From contig PUNP01000932.1 of NCBI GenBank assembly GCA_003551785.1, forward strand, positions 1-5,168: a DNA stretch of 5,168 nt, written 5' to 3'. This DNA comes from Candidatus Brocadiaceae bacterium (GTDB lineage: Bacteria > Planctomycetota > Brocadiia > SM23-32). This document shows positions 1 through 4,565 of the stretch, one piece after another. The notes beneath the pieces are model-generated. The model was given only the letters and a program-made list of their open reading frames with translations, did not search any database and was not told the DNA's origin. Both the position numbers and the translations under genes were made by a program. The first letter of the stretch is position 1; each line of letters opens with the position of its first letter.

Positions 1-1018
1 AAGTCTTCAGGTGCCGCAGATCCTTCCTGTGGACAGTAGAGGCGTTCTTTACTTCGAACGCCCCCATGGCATCTTTGCCATAAACCACAAAGTTAACTTC
101 CGAACCGCCTCTTGTTCGCCAGAAATACAGTTTCTCGTCCCGATTCCTGTAACCAACCCACGCCCTCAGATGCTGCCCTATCAGTCCTTCCAGCGCCGCT
201 CCGCCGATGCCCTCCGGGCTGTCCAGCGGGCCGTTCGGGCGCAGGCAGCGGTAAACACCGCAATCAAAGATGTAAAACTTGGACTGCTTGACAAGTTCCC
301 TTTTGGCCTTTTTACGGAAAACCGGAAGCTTATAGCACAGAAGCATATCTTCCAGCACACCGACATACCCTTCAACTCGCTTGCGCGGCACCTCACATTC
401 TCTGGCGACATTGCTGATGTTCAAAATTTGTCCGTGTGAAAAGCTGACAGCTTCGAGAAATCGGGAAAAATCACCTAAATCCCGCACCAGTCCTTCAGCT
501 TTTATCTCCTCCCGCAGATAGAGATCAACATAGCTGGAAAGGACGTCTATCGGATCATCTGAATCCCAGACAAGGGGAACCATACCGATTTCCAAGGCTT
601 TTTCAAAATCGAAAAAATCACCCAGCTCGCCGGCCATAAAAGGGTGCAGACTGCGGTAAACGGCCCGCCCCGCCATAAGATCAACGCCTTCACGACGCAG
701 CTTCCGGGCACTGGAACCGGTGAGAATGAAAATACGTCGGGGGTCTTCTTCAATCAGGGAATGAACGAGGTCGAGGAGTTCCGGAGCTTTTTGGATTTCG
801 TCAATTATGCACAAGGAATGGCTATCGGCGGCATCGATACGCTCCCTTAAACGCTCCGGTCTTGCTTTCAGGGTCCTGAATTGATCGGGCTGCAGGAGGT
901 CTACCAGTATGGCCTGCGGATATTCGGAACGCAGCCACGTCGTTTTCCCGGTTCCCCGGGGGCCGAAAAGGTAATAACTATTTCGGGGCGCATCAAAAAA
1001 TCGCGGTAATGTTTCCAT
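1..1018 (-). CDS. AAA_14/DUF4143 family ATP-binding protein, C-terminus cut by window edge
   Basis: This reading frame stays open for 339 codons from the ATG at 1018 to the left edge, so the C-terminus is missing. Family members are usually about 370-400 residues, so probably 30-60 are lost. An N-terminal AAA domain is clear: Walker A GPRGTGKT at residues 19-26, Walker B LCIIDE at 69-74, and a sensor-like ILTGSSARK at 98-106. The middle, about 155-255, has the DUF4143 pattern (YLREEIKAEGLVRDLGDF, a helix-turn-helix-like GQILNISNVARECEV, then KFYIFDCGVYR). The end carries a PD-(D/E)XK-like pattern: GGSEVNF at 304-310 and FEVK at 321-324. The start is supported by a GAGG SD site (1025-1028 on this strand), 6 bases before ATG. 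The biological role of this widespread family is not settled, and its substrate cannot be read from sequence. N309 stands where most relatives have Asp. Confidence 0.93.
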   Translation of the reverse strand, partial: METLPRFFDAPRNSYYLFGPRGTGKTTWLRSEYPQAILVDLLQPDQFRTLKARPERLRERIDAADSHSLCIIDEIQKAPELLDLVHSLIEEDPRRIFILTGSSARKLRREGVDLMAGRAVYRSLHPFMAGELGDFFDFEKALEIGMVPLVWDSDDPIDVLSSYVDLYLREEIKAEGLVRDLGDFSRFLEAVSFSHGQILNISNVARECEVPRKRVEGYVGVLEDMLLCYKLPVFRKKAKRELVKQSKFYIFDCGVYRCLRPNGPLDSPEGIGGAALEGLIGQHLRAWVGYRNRDEKLYFWRTRGGSEVNFVVYGKDAMGAFEVKNASTVHRKDLRHLKT

Positions 1019-1056
1019 TTTGTGCCTCAATTTGGAAGTGTCGTCTCCATATTTTG

Positions 1057-1085
1057 ATTTTATGCCATTTCGGTGTGCTTGTCAA
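1057..1085 (-). promoter_or_regulatory. Sigma70-type promoter of the ATPase gene
   Basis: On the minus strand there is a perfect -35 TTGACA (1085-1080), a 17-base spacer, and a -10 TAAAAT (1062-1057) that matches the consensus at five of six positions. Transcription would begin near 1050, giving a leader of about 30 bases with the GAGG ribosome site at its end. Spacing and position fit the ATPase gene and nothing else nearby. Confidence 0.75.
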
Positions 1086-1129
1086 CTGGCGATCGAAATA
1101 AGCAATCATTACTTTTACGGGGAAAAGAC

Positions 1130-1159
1130 CCGTAGGGAGGTTGGATGCCCTCCAAACGG
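1130..1159. repeat. Imperfect hairpin upstream of the palindromic element
   Basis: CCGT (1130-1133) and GGAGG (1136-1140) pair with CCTCC (1149-1153) and ACGG (1156-1159). There is an AG/AA internal mismatch and an 8-base loop. No T-run follows on either strand, so this is not a convincing terminator. It lies 40 bases from the larger palindromic element and shares the GATGCC word with it, so it may belong to the same class of dispersed repeat. Confidence 0.45.
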
Positions 1160-1198
1160 TTCTGGTAGTCAGTCATCAAATCCACTAAGCCCAGGGGC

Positions 1199-1330
1199 TT
1201 GGCCGAAAAGGTGCAACATTAGCTGTATAGTGAGGCAAGGATGCCTGCAATTCGTATAGCACGCATCCCTGCGTGCGCCCTGGACAGGCAAGATGCCTGT
1301 CATACATCCCGCCTGCACCTTTTCGGCCAA
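1199..1330. repeat. 132-bp palindrome-rich element with 17-bp terminal inverted repeats
   Basis: Bases 1199-1215 and 1314-1330 are exact 17-bp inverted repeats (TTGGCCGAAAAGGTGCA and its complement). Between them lie three further small palindromes in a row: AGGCA-loop-TGCCT (1233-1246), GCACGCA-TCCC-TGCGTGC (1259-1276), and GACAGGC-AAGAT-GCCTGTC (1283-1301). The last two recur, inverted and further apart, at 3933-4030, so this is a dispersed repeat and not a chance fold. No target-site duplication is evident at the ends and no transposase is present. A MITE-like or REP/BIME-like element is the best description. Short open frames across it on both strands have no ribosome sites and simply read through the repeat. 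Confidence 0.75.
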
Positions 1331-1466
1331 AACTCTAGTGGTGGTTCTATCATTTCGTTCTGGTTTGTCGAAACGGACCATGCAAGCCTTGTCCAAATGG
1401 TTTGCCTGATTAATGGTCGTTTCCCCATGGGCCTTGTGCCCGTGGCTTCCATGACTTGCCTGAAAT

Positions 1467-1504
1467 CAAAAAGAAGCGGACAGGCCTTTTCAAAGCCTGT
1501 CCGC
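1467..1504 (-). terminator. Intrinsic terminator of the secreted charged-protein gene
   Basis: A perfect 10-bp stem, GCGGACAGGC (1476-1485) with GCCTGTCCGC (1495-1504), has a 9-base loop. Read on the minus strand it is followed by TTCTTTTTG. It begins about 31 bases after the stop codon of the 1536-1967 gene, which fits a Rho-independent terminator for that gene. The inner stem arms, GACAGGC and GCCTGTC, are the same words as the dispersed palindromes at 1283-1301 and 3939-3957. Confidence 0.8.
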
Positions 1505-1535
1505 GTGTTTGCTTATTTATATCGAAAGAGGGACA

Positions 1536-1967
1536 TTATTTTTCAGAAGCATCTTGTCGCGCTTCACGTTCGCTGAGCGCCTTCTCCCGCATCTTTCGTC
1601 TGTTCTCGCGATTACCCCGTCTCTCTGCTCGCAACGCTCCCTGTTTTTCGCCGTTTTCTGCATTTCGGCGCTCGGCAGCGGCGGCCTGACGTTGTTCACG
1701 CAATCGCCGCCTTCCGGCCCTCTCTTCGTCCCTGAGTTCTCGATGGGCACGATGTTTTGCACGCATGGCGGCCTTTTCCTCTTCATCCATATCCTCGCAT
1801 ATTGACCTCTTTTCTTCGCCCATTTTCTGGCGCACTTGACGCTGAGAACGCTGCTGAACTCTTGCTTCCTCGCCGCGTTCTGGTGCTTCCTGAGCTAAAA
1901 CTATGCTTCCTGCAGTCAATGTGGCGCATATTATTCCGCCAACAATCCATTTCATTCTTGTTTTCAT
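1536..1967 (-). CDS. Secreted Arg/Glu/Ala-rich helical protein of unknown function
   Basis: This is a 143-residue protein. Residues 1-25 form a textbook signal peptide: basic start MKTRMK, hydrophobic core WIVGGIICATLTAG, and a VLA-Q cleavage site after residue 25. The mature part, about 118 residues, is almost entirely charged (many Arg, Glu, Lys, with Ala and Gln), has few hydrophobic residues, and contains one Cys (C57). It should be helical, perhaps coiled-coil. An AAAGGAG SD site six bases before the ATG and an intrinsic terminator downstream show it is a real gene. Small secreted helical proteins of the CpxP/Spy/ZraP type are comparable in size and charge, but I see no clear LTxxQ motif, so that link is only a guess. 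It diverges from the antiporter gene across a 271-base intergenic region. Confidence 0.85.
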   Translation of the reverse strand: MKTRMKWIVGGIICATLTAGSIVLAQEAPERGEEARVQQRSQRQVRQKMGEEKRSICEDMDEEEKAAMRAKHRAHRELRDEERAGRRRLREQRQAAAAERRNAENGEKQGALRAERRGNRENRRKMREKALSEREARQDASEK

Positions 1968-2049
1968 GATGATCTCCTTTTGTAAATTTTTTCTCTTAAA
2001 TGTTTCTTAGTTTTCCACTATTTTTTTTTCTGCCTGCCCGGGCTATTAT

Positions 2050-2063
2050 GATAAACGTTTATC
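2050..2063. promoter_or_regulatory. Perfect 14-bp palindrome between divergent genes, possible operator
   Basis: GATAAACGTTTATC reads identically on both strands. It sits about 80 bases before the charged-protein start and 175 bases before the antiporter start. It lies about 33 bases upstream of the proposed antiporter -35 box and overlaps a possible CATAAT -10 (2050-2045) on the minus strand. A dimeric regulator could act on both genes from here. No regulator gene is in the window, so this is inference from symmetry and position. Confidence 0.4.
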
Positions 2064-2095
2064 CGGAGCATTTCCTGCGATTGAACCTTTTTCTT

Positions 2096-2124
2096 TTGCA
2101 TGAAAGATGCTAAAACGGTATACT
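2096..2124 (+). promoter_or_regulatory. Probable promoter of the antiporter gene
   Basis: A -10 TATACT (2119-2124) matches five of six consensus bases. Seventeen bases upstream is TTGCAT (2096-2101), a weak -35 that keeps only the leading TTG. Transcription would start near 2131, leaving a leader of about 108 bases. The weak -35 suggests a need for an activator or modest basal expression. Confidence 0.45.
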
Positions 2125-2224
2125 ACCACGAGGCGATGGGGTTCGCCTTTAACCGCCGCGCTATCCTGCTTCGGCTGATGACTCCTCTGAATTTTTCGTT
2201 TAAACAAGTTGAACTTTCATCAGC

Positions 2225-2241
2225 GGAGGTACTGTATTATG
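2225..2241 (+). promoter_or_regulatory. Ribosome binding site that sets the antiporter start
   Basis: GGAGGT (2225-2230) lies 8 bases before the ATG at 2239. The same frame could be opened ten codons earlier at a TTG (2209), but that start has no SD site and would add the polar stretch NFHQRRYCI ahead of the first membrane helix. The ATG at 2239 is preferred. Confidence 0.85.
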
Positions 2242-3813
2242 TTGTACGGCGTCCTGATCATCACTATAGCCGGTTTTCTAGCGGGCGAAGCCGCCGGCAA
2301 ACTGGGTCTGCCCAAACTCATCGGAATGCTCCTGGCTGGTGCCGTCCTCGGCCCTTATCTATTGGATTACCTCCCGCAGGAAATACTCGATGTTTCCGAA
2401 GAAATCCGCTACTTTGCGCTGCTCATCATCCTTCTGAAAGCCGGTCTCGGCCTTGACAAAGAAAAACTCTTAAACCAGGGTACGGTTGCTCTGCGGTTGG
2501 GTTTCCTTCCGGCCATTATCGAGGCCGCTGTTGTGGCTGTCGCCGCCCGGTGGCTGCTGGGCTGGGATTGGCTGGTGTGCTGGCTCCTGGGATGGATCAT
2601 CTGCGCCGCCTCCCCGGCGGTCATTGTCCCTTCAATGCTGCGGCTTAAGGCCGAAGGGTGGGGGGGTAAAAAAGGCATACCCGATCTCGTCCTGGCTGGC
2701 GGAACAGCAAGCGATGCCGTCGCCGTGACCATGTTCGGCATTTTCCTGGGCTGGATTATCGGGGAGATGGGCGAGACCGTTGTGGCCCAGTTGGTCAGTA
2801 TACCCGTTAATATTGTTCTCGGAATAATATTCGGTTACGCTGCCGGGAAAACAGTGCATTTTTTGCTGCACCGGATTCAACTGGCCGAAGACATTGTGCA
2901 CGACCTGATCATCAGCCTGGGTTTTGGGCTGCTGCTGGTGCTCGGCGAACATTATCTGCCGTACTCCAGTTTTCTTGCCGTCATGGTGATGGGGTTCACG
3001 ATATTGGAGACCGATAACGTGTTGGCCAGGCGTCTGCGCACGGAACTCGATAAAATCTGGACAATTGGCGAAATTTTCCTGTTTGTCCTCATCGGGGCCG
3101 CCGTCAATATAACGGTTGCCATCGACGCCGGGTTAATGGGGCTGGCTATTATCGGTATAGGATTGATTGTCGGCCGGTGGGTCGGTATCGCGCTGTCCAC
3201 CTGGGGGGCGGCCCTTAACCCCAAGGAGCGCCGTTTCATGGTCGTCGGCCAAATGGCCAAAGCCACCGTTCAGGCGGCCATAGGCGGAATCCCCCTGGCT
3301 ATGGGCGTCCCTCACGGCGAGTATATATTGGCCCTGTCTGTGCTGTCCATCCTCTTTACCGCGCCCGCCGGGGCTTTCGGCACGGCCTTTCTGGCGCCCA
3401 GAATGCTCGAAAAGGGTAAGGTCGATCCGACGAAAGTTACGGTGAAAGACAGTTACAGGTTTCTGGTCGCTATGGACAGAACGCCGGCTTCAAAGGAGGC
3501 ACTTAAAGAAGCGGCACGTATCGCCCGGCAGTCCGATGCCGAACTGATTATCCTCCATGCCTTCTTTGAAAACGAACCCAAGCTGAGCAGAGAGGAGATG
3601 GAAGAGGAACTGAAAGTGGCCGGCGATATCGCGCATGAGCTGATTGTTGTTGAGGGTAATCCTGCTGAGATGATCGTTGAAACGGCCCGAAAAGAAAAAG
3701 TCGATTATATTTACATGGGCCGTAAAGGCACGGATACCGGTGAAAAAACGGGGCTCGGCGCCAATACCGGCATCGTCCTTACCCATTCAGAAATCCCCGT
3801 CATTCTGATTTAA
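2239..3813 (+). CDS. Monovalent cation:proton antiporter (CPA superfamily) with C-terminal USP domain
   Basis: This is a 524-residue inner-membrane protein. Residues 1-390 form a Na+/H+ exchanger-type domain (PF00999 family) with about 12 hydrophobic segments. Family landmarks are the opening GLPKLIGMLLAGAVLGPYLLD (23-43), LLKAGLGLD (65-73), ASPAVIVPSML (124-134), DLVLAGGTASDAVAV (149-163), an intramembrane GRWVG (R313), and MAKATVQAAIGGIPLA (339-354). Such proteins exchange Na+ or K+ for protons. The central acidic pair, Asp-Asp or Asn-Asp in relatives, is Ser158-Asp159 here. Residues 405-524 form a USP domain starting YRFLVAMDRTPASKEAL, with a near-complete nucleotide motif MGRKG-x9-GAN (493-509). 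Ala508 stands where Ser/Thr is usual, and the domain, about 120 residues, is slightly short. A USP tail suggests gating by nucleotide or energy state. Na+ versus K+ specificity cannot be read. It appears to be transcribed alone; no clear terminator follows. Confidence 0.92.
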   Translation: MLYGVLIITIAGFLAGEAAGKLGLPKLIGMLLAGAVLGPYLLDYLPQEILDVSEEIRYFALLIILLKAGLGLDKEKLLNQGTVALRLGFLPAIIEAAVVAVAARWLLGWDWLVCWLLGWIICAASPAVIVPSMLRLKAEGWGGKKGIPDLVLAGGTASDAVAVTMFGIFLGWIIGEMGETVVAQLVSIPVNIVLGIIFGYAAGKTVHFLLHRIQLAEDIVHDLIISLGFGLLLVLGEHYLPYSSFLAVMVMGFTILETDNVLARRLRTELDKIWTIGEIFLFVLIGAAVNITVAIDAGLMGLAIIGIGLIVGRWVGIALSTWGAALNPKERRFMVVGQMAKATVQAAIGGIPLAMGVPHGEYILALSVLSILFTAPAGAFGTAFLAPRMLEKGKVDPTKVTVKDSYRFLVAMDRTPASKEALKEAARIARQSDAELIILHAFFENEPKLSREEMEEELKVAGDIAHELIVVEGNPAEMIVETARKEKVDYIYMGRKGTDTGEKTGLGANTGIVLTHSEIPVILI

Positions 3814-3932
3814 ACCTCCCCAAGTTGCCAGCGTTCTCAGAGACTTTGCTCTGAAAATAGAATGCCTTCGGCGCAGAGTAGCGCCCAGCGCCAGGATTAA
3901 TGCGAAATCAGTCGTACGGCGTTTGTCGCTTT

Positions 3933-4030
3933 ATGTATGACAGGCATCTTGCCTGTCGTAGGAGGTAAGCTTTGAATTTTTCTGGACACACCCTCTTTCC
4001 GCCAAAACGCACGTAGTGATGCGTGCTATG
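3933..4030. repeat. Second, inverted and split copy of the palindromic repeat
   Basis: The reverse complement of 3933-3957 is identical over 25 bases to 1283-1307 and includes the GACAGGC-AAGAT-GCCTGTC palindrome. The reverse complement of 4008-4028 matches 1257-1277 with two differences in 21 bases and again forms a small hairpin (stem 4009-4015 with 4020-4026, one wobble pair). The order of the two units is the same as in the first copy, but 50 bases (3958-4007) separate them here against 5 bases (1278-1282) there. The 17-bp outer inverted repeats of the first copy are absent. This is the main content of the 404-base gap after the antiporter. An open frame across it on the minus strand has no coding support. 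Confidence 0.75.
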
Positions 4031-4064
4031 AAAGCCCCCCAAAGCGCTCCCCATCAAGCCGGAT

Positions 4065-4093
4065 TTGACAAGGATTGCATTATGTGATAGTAT
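4065..4093 (+). promoter_or_regulatory. Strong sigma70-type promoter of the Cys/His-rich protein gene
   Basis: A perfect -35 TTGACA (4065-4070), a 17-base spacer, and -10 TAGTAT (4088-4093) with an extended -10 TG-N (4085-4087). The predicted start is near 4100, which gives a leader of roughly 118 bases to the ATG at 4218. Together with the ideal SD site of the gene, this predicts high expression. Confidence 0.7.
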
Positions 4094-4107
4094 ATACGTA
4101 GACACTT

Positions 4108-4200
4108 AACTGGAATTTTAGTTCATACTGACGTTTGGAGCAGGGGGTTAAGTGGGGCTTTCCCCATAAAAAAAGCCCTGTCTATCAGTTTACTCCAGTT
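4108..4200 (+). promoter_or_regulatory. Structured 5' leader with nested helices ahead of the Cys/His-rich protein
   Basis: Four helices nest inside each other in the predicted leader: P1 AACTGGA (4108-4114) with TCCAGTT (4194-4200); P2 ACTGA (4127-4131) with TCAGT (4185-4189); P3 CAGGG (4141-4145) with CCCTG (4176-4180); P4 TGGGG (4153-4157) with CCCCA (4162-4166). An alternative 7-bp pairing, GGGCTTT (4155-4161) with AAAGCCC (4172-4178), competes with P3 and P4. P1 closes four bases before the SD site. The CTCC at 4193-4196 could instead pair with the GGAG of that SD site if P1 opens. I recognise no known riboswitch class. A cis-acting switch is inference; the pairings are seen. Confidence 0.45.
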
Positions 4201-4217
4201 TTACAAGGAGGTGAATT

Positions 4218-4457
4218 ATGTGCTGCAAAGACGAAAAGAAGTGTGAACGGCCGGATCAGTTGAAGGGAAAGCCGCAAGACTGCTCACCCGAGCAGATACG
4301 TCAATGTCACGGCGATGACCCGAGTCACCCGTGTGTCGAAACCGAATGCGAAAACCCGGATAAGCTCGAGGGTAAACCGGGGGAGTGTTCGGAGGAACAA
4401 ATCCGGGAGTGCCACGGTGATGACAAAGAGCATCCGTGTGTCAGCGACAAAAAATAA
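4218..4457 (+). CDS. Small Cys/His-rich protein with two tandem 35-residue repeats, likely metal-binding
   Basis: This is a 79-residue acidic, soluble protein with no signal peptide. It begins at an ATG six bases after AGGAGG, within AAGGAGGTGA (4205-4214), an essentially perfect SD site. After a short MCCKDEKK start it is two repeats, residues 9-43 and 44-78, identical at 23 of 35 positions. Each follows C-x12-C-x7-CH-x5-H-P-C, giving C9, C22, C30, H31, H37, C39 and C44, C57, C65, H66, H72, C74. Four Cys and two His per repeat suggest one metal site or redox centre per repeat, probably in the cytoplasm, where reduced Cys persist. Similar single-unit small proteins seem familiar from anaerobic bacteria, but I cannot name a family or function. 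It has its own promoter, structured leader and terminator, so it is a monocistronic unit. Confidence 0.88.
   Translation: MCCKDEKKCERPDQLKGKPQDCSPEQIRQCHGDDPSHPCVETECENPDKLEGKPGECSEEQIRECHGDDKEHPCVSDKK
4242..4451 (+). repeat. Internal tandem duplication inside the Cys/His-rich gene
   Basis: Two 105-base units (4242-4346 and 4347-4451) encode the two protein repeats. The proteins agree at 23 of 35 residues, and many matching residues use different codons, so the duplication is old. All six Cys/His ligand candidates per unit are kept, as are the GKP and GDD turns, which implies selection on both copies. Confidence 0.8.
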
Positions 4458-4481
4458 ACACTGACAGCCGAGGATTGTTTC

Positions 4482-4525
4482 AAAAGGGGGAAATAACGGA
4501 ATATTTGAATTTCCCCCTTTTTTTT
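4482..4525 (+). terminator. Intrinsic terminator of the Cys/His-rich protein gene
   Basis: A perfect 13-bp stem, AAAAGGGGGAAAT (4482-4494) with ATTTCCCCCTTTT (4509-4521), has a 14-base loop and runs into eight T residues (4518-4525). It begins 25 bases after the stop codon. It separates this gene from the ABC transporter gene downstream, so the two are not an operon unless readthrough is substantial. Confidence 0.92.
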
Positions 4526-4565
4526 ATTGTCTTATTTCAACTTAACGGATATTTGAGATTTAAAA

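Noticed and set aside
11..439. 142-codon open frame on the plus strand
   Set aside because: It is antisense to the C-terminal part of the ATPase, whose frame is continuous and carries family motifs.
961..1212. The 12-base word GGCCGAAAAGGT occurs both in the ATPase Walker A region (961-972) and in the arm of the palindromic element (1201-1212)
   Set aside because: One shared 12-mer is expected by chance in a window of this size, and the first copy is explained by coding sequence.
1169..1396. Open frame of 75 codons on the minus strand across the palindromic element
   Set aside because: It starts at a TTG without an SD site, and most of its codons come from the repeat hairpins. Reading through palindromes gives open frames on both strands (also 1241-1576 on the plus strand).
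1425..1445. Hairpin CCATGGGC (1425-1432) with GCCCGTGG (1438-1445), one wobble pair
   Set aside because: It has no T-run and no second copy in the window, and lies downstream of an existing terminator; it could be chance or a decayed repeat.
3834..3857. Small hairpin after the antiporter (TCAGAG 3837-3842 with CTCTGA 3849-3854)
   Set aside because: The 6-bp stem has no T-run on either strand, so I do not call it a terminator.
3908..4105. Open frame of 65 codons on the minus strand after the antiporter
   Set aside because: It spans the second repeat copy, overlaps the promoter of the Cys/His gene and shows no recognisable domain.
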